From positions 2,356,001-2,420,000 of the forward strand of contig CAVNZM010000006.1 in the NCBI GenBank assembly GCA_963693365.1: DNA of 64,000 bases, in the 5' to 3' direction. The position numbers and the translations under genes are program-made. Each line of letters opens with the position of its first letter. Position 1 is the stretch's first letter. Source of the DNA: Amoebidium appalachense (taxonomy: Eukaryota > Ichthyosporea). A model generated the notes under the pieces. That model had not been told where the DNA came from. It saw nothing but the letters and a program-made list of their open reading frames with translations, and did not search any database. Of this stretch, positions 37,103 to 48,331 are shown piece by piece.

Positions 37103-38438
37103 TCAATAGCTCTTGTAACTACGGCAATATGCAGCAGAGTGCCCTTGCCGGCCACAAAAGTAACATGCACCAAAGAAGGGGCCAGGGGGGACTTCAAAAC
37201 CTTGGCGCAAAGCATAACCGGGAGCCCGGTCATGCTGGGGGGGCCCACCGTGTGCACCACGGCCCCCCCTTCCCCCCTGCCCCCCTCGGCCTCTCTCACC
37301 ACCATTTCCACCCCCTCCCTCTACCCTGCCCACCACCACGAGCAAGATAAGGGGCAAACCTCTCGGTGAACTGCTGCTGTTGTCCTCCACGTCCACCTCG
37401 GCCACGACCGCCGTGTCCACCCCGGTCGCCGCCACGGCCACCCCGGAAGCCGAAGCTCCCTCGGCCAGAAAAGACGGCCTGGGAGAGCTCGGCAACCTGC
37501 TTGACCAACATGGTGAGTGCATCTGGCTGTTCACCCTCTTTTTTCTCTTTTTCCCCCTTCTGTCCACTCTCCTTCTTTTTCTTGTCTACTTCCATCACCT
37601 CCTTTTTATCCCTCTTATTGAACTTCACCTCGTGCATGGCAAGCAAGTGACGTTTAACATGCAACACCACCTCATCTACATCATCATGCTCCCCAAACAT
37701 GCGTGCAGTGTCTGTGTTTACAGAGAGAGCCTTACGAGCAAACTCGAATTTTTCCCTATCACTTACGTCACCAGCTAACTCACAAAGGTCCTCAAAGACC
37801 CGATATTCCCTCTCAAAGAATGCACGAGCTTCTACGGGGGACATATCTAGTGTGGGAAAGGTATACTTCCATTCTCTGAGCTGGGCCCGGAAGGTACGGC
37901 GCCGGTCGGCCGTCAGGTATCGGCCGACGAGCCGGGCCGTATACTCGAGCTCGTTTTCCGGCCGTGTGAAGGCCTCGAGCTCCCCGTCCACGTCGTCGGT
38001 GCTGTTCTCGTCCTCGTCGTCGGGGATGAACCGTGCGGCCAGACGTTTCTGGCCGAGTGTCCGGGACACCATCTCGTCCCTCCCCTCGTCGTACTGCTGC
38101 TCGTATATACGAGCCGTCACCTGGGGGGCCTGCTCGGCCCGGTACGGGTGCTCCTCCATCAGGGTGCATAAGTCGGCCATTGTTTTGTGGTCGATGCACT
38201 GTTTGATCATTAAGCACGAGGCCGCCACAGTGGGGGCCTTCTTTGTGTCTAACACTAGTGTGGGTGTGTTAGCTAGGAGTGTCCTAAGCCACCTAGGGAT
38301 TTCCGAGTCGTGTTTGAGTGTAAAACTGAAAGCTGTGGTCTGTCTAACGTCTAGTGTATGAACCTGTGGTACCTGTGTGTGCAGGGAGCTATCCTCCGCT
38401 GCCAATGCGTAGAACATGTCTACGTTAAACTTAGCCAT
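37103..38438 (-). pseudogene. gag: Gag of element 1
   Basis: MAKFNVDMFY start at 38438, helical core, K/E-rich and RGG-rich stretches, then a frameshift near 37290 and the CCHC knuckle CYFCGRQGHSAAYC in the next frame ending at 37103. Nearly identical to element 2 gag, with substitutions such as GSFGFRGG for GGFGFRGG. Confidence 0.85.
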
Positions 38439-38476
38439 TGTGTGGTGTGTGCCCTAACTCGTGTGGTTGTGTTTAT

Positions 38477-38507
<31 letters not shown>

Positions 38508-38597
38508 TCTGTGTGTTTGAGGTGTAGCAACAGCCCAGAAGGAACTGTCACCGCGTTACCCTAGCGCGAAAAACCGCACTAAAAGAAAGGTGTAGCT

Positions 38598-40247
38598 TGT
38601 CGTATCCTATTGTATGTGTACTAGAGACGCGGCACTCTACTAAGTGTACACACACGAAAAGGAACGAACGTGTACGGAAAAACGGTAAAGTTTATTCAGA
38701 CCAGGCTCCGACGGGCAAACTTAGATCCGTACGGAATGAGTCTAAGTTACGACTGAGGCCATCAAGGCCGTGCCCTCAAAGATCATCATCACCTGGCCCC
38801 CCTACGATGCCACATTCCAAACATTCCGATCTACTTTTATCGTGTGCCTGCACGAGCTAAGTCGATCTACTCAACTAATATATTTATCCATGTCTCACCC
38901 CTCACCCCTCCCCCTAGTGGCACCGCAGAGTCTAAATCTACATTTCATACTATCCTCCCCCCCCCCCTCCCTCCCCCCTTTCCTCTACATCGAAATATAT
39001 AAATACGTTTGGCAACATATACTATCAATGTTAAATTGTATAAGTATTTGGGATGAAAGCAGAGACACAGTGGTGCAGTGTAAAAACACCACAGACACAC
39101 ACAACAACAAAACACGGAACGATCGGAGCAGTGTACACAACAGACATCAATGTTTAGACACGACTGAACTGAATTTATTCTGATCTTCGAATAAATACCT
39201 GAAATTCCTCTAAGTCCAATCCATACATGATTTCCGACCAGTCGGAAATCAGATCTATCTCTAATAGAAACCAATCACTAAGAACCAATTGCTTTCAGAG
39301 AGATCCGGTACGCGGAGACGCACACGATAGGACACAGACACTAGTTAAGGTCAACTTGTGTCATCATCAAGGAAGTTCTAACCTATGACATACTGCAAAG
39401 ACTCAGACATATCACACTTAACCTTGATGATTGGTTAAAGCCCGGCAACACATGAAAACTAAAGTAAATTAATGAAGTCTAAACACACATGCTATTCTAA
39501 GTGTAGCCTAAGTGTGTTACCGTCCAATGAACACGTAAGTAGCACAAATCTACCTAACATATATTAGTAGAAAAGAAATACGATTATACACATGAAGACA
39601 AAGAGATAAAGAAAAGAAAATAAGGAAGGAGAAAGAGGAAGGAAAAGAGAGCACAGATCAACAAACAAGATAGCAATAGCATAACTATAACCAGAGATAT
39701 TTATGTACACACGAACATGTACACGTCTCTCCCTGAGTGGGTGGATCCGTGTACACACATATAAATATTCTAATCGATATTACAATACACGATTAGAGCC
39801 GATACAACACGATTACAAGTATACAAGCATATCGGAGATCGATGCTTCATTTTACATAATAGGAGTGTGGCATATACACTAAGCATATGAACTGAAACAT
39901 AACACAAACTGAGAAGATCTTACCATATGTAGATACTACGTATTACAACAATCAAACCTTGCCAATACTTACAAAAGGGCTTCTGCCCGAACAATCACAT
40001 TCCTAAGTCCTCCTACGATCTATCCTACACACTAATTAGAATTCTATTGGACGGCTGTCCCGGCTGACGTGGTCCAATGCCCTGCGCCGGCAGAGGCAAG
40101 ATGCACGCAGCTGCCAGACAGCTATCTTGAGGCCTCGGACTTGATCTTGATGATCTGTGGACCCGGGCCACCCCCCCCCCCCCCCCCCCCCCCCCGATCT
40201 CGATCGTAGACTTAGGCTAATCTGCTGAGACGGATTAGTATATGTCA
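38598..40247 (-). repeat. 5' LTR of element 1, interrupted by a solo LTR
   Basis: Reads as 38598-39028 plus 39951-40247 after removing the solo LTR (39029-39950) and one copy of ATCAA. Partner of 19908-20631; the left LTR has an extra CCCGG-type insertion near 20023. Confidence 0.92.
39029..39950 (-). repeat. Solo LTR, family S, copy 2
   Basis: 922 bp, TGTTAAATTG...TATTACAACA, flanked by the duplication ATCAA (39024-39028 and 39951-39955). It splits the 5' LTR of element 1. Inverse copy of 64-998. AATAAA on the minus strand about 160 bp before that strand's 3' end suggests minus orientation. Confidence 0.92.
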
Positions 40248-40474
40248 GCTATTTCGGAAAGTTTTTTTGAGGAGCCGCTGTGGCCGAGCGGGTAAGCTCC
40301 TCGCCTCTGACGCAGGCCTAGAGGCACCTGGTTCGAATCCCGGGATGTAGCGCTTTGGGGATCGGATGCCCTGATGGGACTCGCCTGGGTGCAGAACTAT
40401 GGCAATGGCCCTCTAAGCTAACTCCAACCGGGGTAGTCAAGGATCGGATGCCTTGGCTATTCCGGAAAGTTTTT
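40248..40474 (+). repeat. SINE copy 2 tail and SINE copy 3
   Basis: 40248-40270 completes copy 2. Copy 3 (about 40271-40474) starts GAGGAGCCGCTGTGGCC and has intact A and B boxes and the tail GGAAAGTTTTTTTT. Confidence 0.8.
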
Positions 40475-40617
40475 TTTTTTGGCCGAGCGGGTAAGCTCCT
40501 CGCCTCCGACGCAGGAGGCACCTGGTTCGAATCCCGGGATGTAGCGCATTGGGATCGGATGCCCTGATGGGACTCGCCTGGGTGCAGAACTATGGCAATG
40601 GACAGTCTAACTTATAG
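40475..40617 (+). repeat. SINE copy 4, left part
   Basis: TTGGCCGAGCGGGTAAGC to about CTATGGCAATGG. Its body is broken by the TIR element; the tail (AAGCTAACTCCAACCGGGG...GGAAAGTTTTTTTT) resumes at 41599-41660. Confidence 0.75.
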
Positions 40618-40619
40618 TA

Positions 40620-41596
40620 GGGCCTGTTTGGCAACGCGGAGTTAGCGGCCATACTCCGGAGTAAGATCGATTTTGGAGTTAGGGCTAAAGCGGAATTTCT
40701 GAAATCCGCGGATGCCAAACAGGCGGCCCAATCTGGCCTGTGTACGCCGGGTTTCAAACCCCTTGGACATCGCTTGTACTCCAATTTCTATAATCCACCT
40801 CCGGAGGTGGATTATGCGCGAAATGTTCAACGCCGTGTGAAGGTCTAAACCAATGAAAATTCATGTCGTGAGACCTTTTTACATTTCTCTCTCGGCCAAT
40901 TGTCGGCAGTGCAATATAGCCAAAAAAAGTTAAAGTGGAAAAGGCGCCAAACGGAAAGTCCGTTGTCACCGGCATGGCCAGCTTGCTGGTGACTGTGAGC
41001 CTGCGACAGCCCGAGCGCAGGCTGCGACACAGCCACACACAGCCGGCCACCTGTGGTAGGTCGTATAAAAACAAGCCCCCCCTCAACTATTCTTCCTCTT
41101 CGCGGCCAACTTGTAGGCAACTTTTTTTTTACCATTAGACAATCTTTTGCACATCGGTCAAGATTGTCTGAACCGACAAGATGCCTGTAGGGGGAAGCAA
41201 AGAATGCAATGCAATTGAGGCCGAAAGGGCCATGTTTCGTGCTAAATACATAGTGGTTTTGCAACCGGAAACGTTGTTGTTATTATATATGCAAATGGTA
41301 TCATCACAGTGTATACAAATACATACATACGGGACACTGCACAGTCACTACAAGAAAAATAGTACTGAGTCCTAGGTACGATATACGTGCAAAGTATGCG
41401 CACTCCGATAACGTAAAACTTGTGCAATGTGACTTGGTACTAAGCTGAAAAAAGTGTTGTCAGTTTGGCACGAGCGGTTATCTACGCCAGGTTTTGACCT
41501 AAATCCGGATTACAATTCAGAATCTGGATACTGATTTGATACCCGGCGTATACGGTCTACGCCGGAGTTCGTAACTCCGCGTTGCCAAACAGGCCC
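40620..41596. mobile_element. Non-autonomous TIR DNA transposon, 977 bp
   Basis: Ends are inverse repeats GGGCCTGTTTGGCAACG... (about 25 bp exact, then patchy), flanked by TA on both sides (40618-40619, 41597-41598) and inserted in SINE copy 4. The GGGCCTGTTTGG-type terminus recalls PIF/Harbinger MITEs, but those duplicate TWA, so the superfamily is uncertain. No transposase motif on either strand. The interior has promoter-like DNA: TATAAAA at 41064-41070, a TTGGCGCC-type E2F-like word near 40945, and an ATG at 41181. Confidence 0.75.
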
Positions 41597-41660
41597 TAAG
41601 CTAACTCCAACCGGGGTAGTCAAGGATAGGATGCCTTGGCTATTCCGGAAAGTTTTTTTT

Positions 41661-41723
41661 AACATGCTTTCTCGAGTAGATAACATGCTTTCTCGAGTAG
41701 ATAACATGCTTTCTCGAGTAGAT
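41661..41723. repeat. 21-bp minisatellite, three units
   Basis: Three exact tandem copies of AACATGCTTTCTCGAGTAGA+T directly after the last SINE T run. Confidence 0.9.
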
Positions 41724-41797
41724 GCATGTGTTTCCGAAATTTCATGAAAATTGGGATAATTTCTTCCAATGCACAGTACACTCTGAACAATCAACCT

Positions 41798-44470
41798 ATA
41801 CTTCGCTTGATTCATCAAGCTCTATTTAGAGATGTATTTAGGCCAACTGATTGGTTGGAAAAGGGTTCCAACAATCAGTGGCCACTAGGGAGCCGACTAT
41901 GGTATATAGGCGGCGACTCGTTCTACTCGTCTTCGCTTTGTTTCCCCGTCGACCCCTACTTAGCTGTAGAGGGCCGACAGACGGCAGGAGGCTCGGCTTA
42001 GCTCGGTAGGGTGGCGTGGCGCCCGGGTAGCAGTTGTGGAGCGTATTTAGCAGTGGTGGGTAAATCTAAATAGATAGCTATATGCGTACTACTAGGGGTG
42101 AGCTGCACCCACGGCCTGAGGGCGACTGGGCTGCGGCCCTTTCTAGTTAGGTTCTACGAGCGCGCGTAGTGTTGTAGATAAACTGTTTGCGAGCGCGCGT
42201 ACGGTAGTGAGGCTGCAGACAGGTGTAGTGTCTCAATTTCTTTGAAGGCAGGATGGGAGATGCAAGTGATGCATCCCAACTGCCATTGTATCAGAGAGTT
42301 CGTGCCTGTGTAGATGAGTGGGAGCGTGGGGGTGCGTCTAAAGAAGTTTTATTCTGGATTAAGTACGGCATCACACCAGAATGGAAGAGTGCGCGTCCTG
42401 CCCCTTTTGATGCAGGTGGCTATCTGGATATCGGCGAAGTTTCAGAGGCAGAAGCGGCAGTGGAAGTTGAACGGTTAGTGAGTAAGGGGGCCCTCGAGAC
42501 AGTGCCTGAAAGCGCAAAATGGTGTGTTTCGAAGTGACTGTCTTTTGGGCTGCGGAAGCCCAACGGAAACGTCCGGCTCATTATTGATATGCGTCCTGTG
42601 AATGAATACGCCGTCGCACGTGGTATCAAGTACGAAACCCTCAGCGATTTGCGGGCGCTCGCGCAGCCGGGTGACCACGCTTTCAGTTTCGACCTCGAAG
42701 ACGGATATTTTGCACTAGCCATTCAACCCCGGTTCCGCAAGTATTTCCAAATTTGTGTGGGGGGACAACTCTTCCAGTACACGGTGCTTCCCTTCGGTTA
42801 CTCCCTCAGTCCCTACTTTTTCATGCGCCTTATGCGCGAGTTCGCGCGTCGGTTACGTGCACGCGGCATCCGTTCGTTGGTTTTCCTCGATGACTGGGCC
42901 ATCTTCGAACAGGCGGCACGGGCACTCGACACACGCGGGGTGGTGGAGCAGGAATTGAAAGTCACCGGCCTTACGAAGCATCCGAATAAGGCTCATTGGG
43001 ACCCAGTAAGTGCCCTCGACCATTTAGGCATCCACATAAATTTGGAGGAAGGGTATTTGTCTCCCACATTGGCGGCGTCTTTGGAAAAATTATCGGGGGA
43101 AACACGTTCTTTAATGGCTAAGGCGCGCAAAGGACGGCGGTGGGTGGAAAAGAAGCAGGTGGCTAGATGGCTAGGGTTGGTTGTTAGTTTGCGTGCGGCG
43201 GTGCCTCATGTACTCACGGTTGTCCGGCCGGTGTATGGTGCTCTACGCGGCGGGAACTGGCGTAGCTTTGTGCGGTTAACGGGTCGGCAGCTACGCATTA
43301 TCGGTAAAACCATGGGTATAATAGGTCGGCTTCCCCGCACGGAAATCTGGCCTGAGCCTATCACGGCCACTCTCATCACAGATGCTGCCACCTCACACGG
43401 GTGGGGGGCAGTACTGCAGTTGGGCCTACCAACCCCGCAGGTTGTGGAGGCTTTCGGTCGTTGGGCGGAGAGCGATGCACCGCGGGGCGGCTGCAGTGGC
43501 GGAGTGTGAGGGCCTACTCGAAGCCTACCGCAGGCCCGAAATGCAGGCCCTAATCCAACGTCAGCGCGTACGCTGGCAGTCAGACGCCCAGGCCGCGTTG
43601 GGCGCGGTGCGCAAAAAGGGCAGCAGCAGCCCCGCCATGCAGCGAGTGCTATCATCAGCTGATGATGGCAACTGCTGCAGTTGTGTTTGGAAAAGGGGCT
43701 CCCCTGGCCCCAAGAGCTGTCATACATTCCGGGCGAAGTGAACGACCGTGCGGATTGGTTGTCGCGGATTGATCCCCGCCACGAGTGGTCGGTTACCCCT
43801 GCGGGGGTCGAGCGTATCGAGCAGACACTCGGATTGCACACGGCGGTGGATCGGTTTGCTACACCCGTGACAGCAGTCAAACCCACGTTTCACACATGGA
43901 CCGCGGTGGTCCCCGTGAGCGGTGGGCAGGATGGGCTTGCCGCCGCATGGCAGGCCCCCAGCTGGTGGGCGCCACCGTTTCCGTTGATCAAGCGGACAGT
44001 GGCGAAGATTCAGCGGAATGTCACGGTGCGCAGGGAATATTAGTGGTCCCGGTGTGGGACACCGCCTTATGGTGGCCGGTGGTGCAAGGGATGGCACAGG
44101 CCCACACGGACCTAGCCCCCGAAGAAGTGGTGTTTCCGGTCGGTGTCCGGTCTTGGCGAATGCGTGCCTTCCTATTGGACGGCAGCACCCGCCCCCCTTC
44201 ATGATTGGATGAAAATCACTCGCCGCGCCGCTCCTGCCATCCAGCTTTGTGTATTATTTCTGTAAAAAAAGAATGTGGTCGCAGATAGCAACAACATATC
44301 TAAATACTTCGCTTGATTCATCAAGCTCTATTTAGAGATGTATTTAGGCCAACTGATTGGTTGGAATAGGGTTCCAACAATCAGTGGCCACTAGGGAGCC
44401 GACTATGGTATATAGGCGGCGACTCGTTCTACTCGTCTTAGCTTTGTTTCCCCGTCGGCCCCTACTTAGC
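41798..44470 (+). mobile_element. RT/RNase H-only retroelement with 167-bp terminal direct repeats
   Basis: Direct repeats 41798-41964 and 44304-44470 (ATACTTCGCTTGATTC...CCCTACTTAGC) differ at a few bases and include a TATATA motif (41903-41908). Between them is one decayed frame for a DIRS-clade RT/RNase H (42253-44204). No gag, recombinase, protease or integrase was found, and no TG..CA ends or target duplication. It may be an internally deleted DIRS relative or a minimal element. Confidence 0.7.
42253..44204 (+). pseudogene. pol: DIRS-clade reverse transcriptase/RNase H, broken
   Basis: Starts MGDASDASQLPLYQRV at 42253. One TGA (42535-42537) interrupts the same frame before LRKPNGNVRLIID. 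RT motifs: MRPVNEYAVARG, FDLEDGYFALAI (catalytic Asp), LPFGYSLSPYFFMRLM, and SLVFLDDWAIF (LDD). RNase H: LITDAATSHGWGA, then frame 2 (HRGAAAVAECEGLLEAY), then frame 1 (ELSYIPGEVNDRADWLSR), and a DIRS-type tail HEWSVTPAGVERIEQ...TAVDRFATPVTAV, closing in frame 3 with VPVWDTALWWPVVQGMA. So one stop and at least three frameshifts. Different subfamily from the RT at 4290-5951. Confidence 0.88.
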
Positions 44471-44624
44471 CCCACCCACCCGGCCGAGCTGTGTTGCATT
44501 TCCCCGTCTTTAGCTAGTCTCTTGCTGATTGGCTACGGCACACACACACACACAGACACACACCCACACATGCACACATACATGTACACACACACATACA
44601 CACACACACACCCACACACACACG

Positions 44625-44691
<67 letters not shown>

Positions 44692-44872
44692 ACGCAAACA
44701 CACGCCCACGCATTGAGGGTAGTGGAGGGGGAGGATAGGGTAGAGGGGTTTTCTTCGTGCGGTGTGTTTATTTGGATTTTGTTCGTAGAGAGGCACTGGC
44801 AGTGCATGCCATGGTATGTGTACGTTTCTGACACACACATACAGACACACACCCACACATGCACACATACAT

Positions 44873-44919
<47 letters not shown>

Positions 44920-44920
44920 C

Positions 44921-44964
<44 letters not shown>

Positions 44965-45195
44965 GGCACACACACACACACGCACACATAAACTGACGCC
45001 CACGCATTGAGGGTAGTGGAGGGGGAGGATAGGGTAGTGGGGTTTTCTTCGTGCGGTGTGTTTACTTGGATTTTGTTCGTAGAGAGGCAGTGCATGCCAT
45101 GGTATGTGTACGTTTCTGATGATCGTGCCCAGGGGCACTTGGCTCAGCCAAGCCAATAAGCAAATCGAAAGTAACAACATAGCTAAATCCCAATC
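44471..45195. repeat. CA-rich region with a duplicated 270-290 bp unit
   Basis: The block [CA repeat + CGCCCACGCATTGAGGG + GTGCGGTGTGTTTA + CATGCCATGGTATGTG] occurs at about 44560-44830 and again at about 44833-45118. Small differences (TATTTGG/TACTTGG; loss of CACTGG) show that it is an imperfect tandem duplication. Confidence 0.85.
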
Positions 45196-46500
45196 GTGTC
45201 CTCCTATGACTATTTAGGTATTCCTTTCACCTCTAAGGGTATTTGGTTTGAGCGCCTTTTGACTTCGCGCATTTCTCGTGTGCGTGGTCGCTTACATATC
45301 TATCTGAAGGAATATTCGCAAATATCTCTAATATTCATCCTGCCAATTTGCTCACTCTTTATAAAGTTTTTCTTCGTCCATGTTTCGAATATGGCCTCCC
45401 AACGGTTACTCTTGTTGTGGCGCTGGGCAAGTGTCCGGGTGCATTTGAAGTAGACTATCAAGACGGACTGTTACACGGACATTTTGACGTGTCTATTTTC
45501 TTTTGACTGGACTTATTAGACGGAAAGATATGCAAGTATGCCGTGTCTATTTCCTTTTTATCTCAATTCTATGGGGAGCGACATGCTCTCAGATCGGGAC
45601 GATTTTGGGGTCTGAAAATGGAGGGTTTTAGACTTGAGGCACCATAGGCCCTTGCAAAAAAATCACGTTTTTATTTTTTTTTATTTTTTTTTTGACTGGA
45701 TTTATTCGACGGAAAGATATGCAAGTATGCACGGCATACTGAGAAGACAATATAAACTTCACGACTTATCCAGTAACAAGTGCATACTGAGATACCTGAA
45801 CACTGTTTGAAAATCATATAAATATTCAAATTGAATGTGACGACCAACAGAATTCAACAAAAAGAGAAGACAATAAAAACTTCACGAGTTATCTAGTAAC
45901 TTGAAGTGCATACTGAGATACCTGAACACTGTATGAAAATCATATAAATACTCAATGTGACGACCAACAGAACAAACAACCCGTTTTTTGCCCTGAATAT
46001 CATCCGGGATATATCAAGAAAATATCGAATGTTGCCCTGGATTTTTTTTTTCTTTTGACTGGATTTATTCGACGGAAAAATATGCAAGTATGCACGGCAT
46101 ACTGAGAAGACAAAGAAAAACTTCACGAGTTATCCAGTAACAAGTGCATACTGAGATACCAGGTCCTGAACACTGTGTGAAAATCATATAAATACTCAAT
46201 GTGACGACCAACAGAATTCAACAAAAAGTCTGAAGTGGTCACATTGCCAGCCAGTGTAGCAAACACCCGTAGGGAAAGAGGTAAAACGCAACATAAAAAC
46301 TCACACCTACTATCAACATGCTTGCGATTAAAAAGTTCAGCACAAAAGTGGCACCAGCGGCGATGAAAACAAAACAACGCCACTGCACAACTTCCCAGGC
46401 ATGAAAGGTGACCGTGTGTGCATAAACATGTTTGCTTGCCCGTGTGTGCTGTGTTTAGTCTGTACCTCATATGGCCACATATCTAGGGTAATGCCACATA
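45196..46500. repeat. Non-coding region with three copies of a ~120-bp repeat
   Basis: A unit with CTTCACGAGTTATC, AAGTGCATACTGAGATACC, GAACACTGT and CAATGTGACGACCAACAGA recurs at about 45752-45870, 45870-45975 and 46100-46225. An upstream word, GACTGGATTTATTCGACGG, precedes two of them (45691, 46056), with a variant near 45502. No gene seen; 45196-45450 and 46230-46500 hold nothing that I recognise. Confidence 0.7.
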
Positions 46501-46633
46501 TCTAGACTGTCCAGTGTTGACAAACTTGACATATCTTCTTTGCCAGTTCCGTAGCTTCTTTGTCAGCACAGCATGTAACAGATGATGACTCGGAAAAACA
46601 AATGGGTAGTGGGGACCCCGGGGAGAGGGGGAA

Positions 46634-46671
<38 letters not shown>

Positions 46672-47800
46672 CAGGTGTGGCCCACTCAATAAAATTTTAT
46701 AGAAAATTTCCAAGGTCAATAAAGTTGCCATACCAAATTATGGGGGTATAATGTATGCATTCGAAATGTATAGTTAATGAGTCATTAATACATCGTTTAC
46801 ATACCTTCTTACTGTTGGCAATATACACGTCATACAACTAAAATATTCCCAGGTTTATATATTATATGTTCGTAGTATATCTATAATACGATCTTCCTTA
46901 TTACGAATATATTATGATTAAACTAAATTTTCATTGAAGCTATACTTATAGTTCATTGCTACTACATCCGTCACATGTTGCCGACTATTTCGGACATATG
47001 GTCAACATATGTGCAATATAGTTGTCATATATTGAAGTTAAAATAGTATAATAAGCGGTAATCATGTATTACACGTGTATTGGTAATACATATATGGTCA
47101 TTGACAACACGTTGAAAGTCTATCGTATGGCTATTCGTGGTAGCGCTGCCATGTATTGGTCATTCATTAGATATAACTATCTAATATGTTTTCGTTACTT
47201 ATCAATCTACTAGGAGTGTATTTATATTACCGATGTATATATGTCAAACGTCACCAATAGCCATTGGCAATATATTTGTTATATCTATCAGTTAGTACAA
47301 GGATATATTGCCAATATGTTGGCAACATATGTTTCTTACATCTGTATCACTATAAAAGTACTTGCAGCGGCATTGTCAACACATTGGTTATGTATTGGTA
47401 ATATGTTAATAGTACAGATATTCGCACTAAAATACAATATACAGAGTATTACTAATAATGATGTGATATTATTGTAATATCTGCGTCAGTAGTATTATTA
47501 ATAATGATATGGGCAATGCATATGCAATGTTAATGCAATGTAACCGTAATGGTATTACCATATGTTTACCATATCAGCGGAATATTATTTGGATATTACT
47601 GTGATTTGGTGTAATAGTTGCGTGGTATTACTTCCATATGGAACATACAGCGTATTGGCATCGTATTACTATGCTGATCCTATTGCCCGTATTATGGTAA
47701 TATCGGAGTCGTATTGGCGGCAAGCCGGGGTTCTACTACCAATATGGGCAATAGCCTCAATAGCCTCCAATACATTAATAATAGTCCGGAGAAGTTTGCT
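46500..47800. other. AT-rich simple-word region
   Basis: After a G tract (about 46629-46668) comes about 1 kb of AT-rich DNA dominated by words such as ATATTG, CAATAT, GGTAAT, ACATATG and the palindrome CATATGTTGCC-like pairs. No open frame with coding character. Confidence 0.6.
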
Positions 47801-47880
47801 GATGCATGTGTGTGAGTTGCTTGTATAGGTGTGTATCCATCCTGTGAGTATGTGTATGTATGTGTGTGTGCACGCGCGCC

Positions 47881-47914
<34 letters not shown>

Positions 47915-47933
47915 GCCAGGCCCGGGGGCGGCC

Positions 47934-47966
<33 letters not shown>

Positions 47967-48331
47967 AGGCGGGAGGCCTTTGTGTCTGTTTTAGGGGGGC
48001 GGAGGGGGAGACGGGGAGGGAGCGTGTGTACGTGCTGGTTGTCTCCCCCCCCCCCCCCCCCCCCCTTCCCCCTAACCCCCCTTTCCCCCTTTTTTTTCCC
48101 TTTTATGTTTTTCTTCTTTTTGGGGGGGAGGGGCCGGGGAAGAGGGGGAGGGGGGGGGAGGGGGGGGGGGGGGGGTCGAGGGGAAGCGGCTGGGCGTGTT
48201 GGAGAATAGGGAAGGATGCGCCGATGCACAGGGCAACCAGCACGTCCAGAATGTGTGTGTGTGTGCACGTGCATGCCTGCCTGTGTGTCTGCACGTGCAT
48301 GCCTGCCTGCGTGCCCACTGTGTGCACGCAC
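47801..48331. repeat. (TG)n, poly-G and poly-C tracts next to the KDEL-receptor exons
   Basis: TG run 47885-47912, then G (47936-47965), C (48046-48066) and G-rich (48120-48175) tracts. No exon for the receptor's C-terminus could be recognised here. Confidence 0.6.

Larger units (their letters stand above)
19908..40247 (-). mobile_element. Element 1: Ty3/gypsy chromovirus, broken by three nested insertions
   Basis: LTRs begin TGTCGTATCC and end ATATGTCA, with the 5-bp target duplication GCTAT at 19903-19907 and 40248-40252 in the SINE tail. On the minus strand the order is 5' LTR (40247-38598, split by a solo LTR), gag, protease, RT, [element 3], RNase H, [element 2], integrase with chromodomain, PPT, 3' LTR. 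The two LTRs share private bases (ATCCTATTG, GCCAGACAG) not found in element 2, confirming that they are a pair. Insertions and frameshifts leave it inactive. Confidence 0.93.

Noticed and set aside
33275-42537. Reassigned TGA codon, because two element ORFs carry an in-frame TGA
   Set aside because: TGA closes the DIRS RT frame and the gene at 1236-2409 at sensible ends, and the two cases are in decayed copies. Simple mutation is enough.
44533-45180. Minus-strand frame with repeated RNVHIPWHALP and [13 protein letters not shown]
   Set aside because: The repetition comes from the ~280-bp tandem duplication plus TG repeats, not from a protein repeat.
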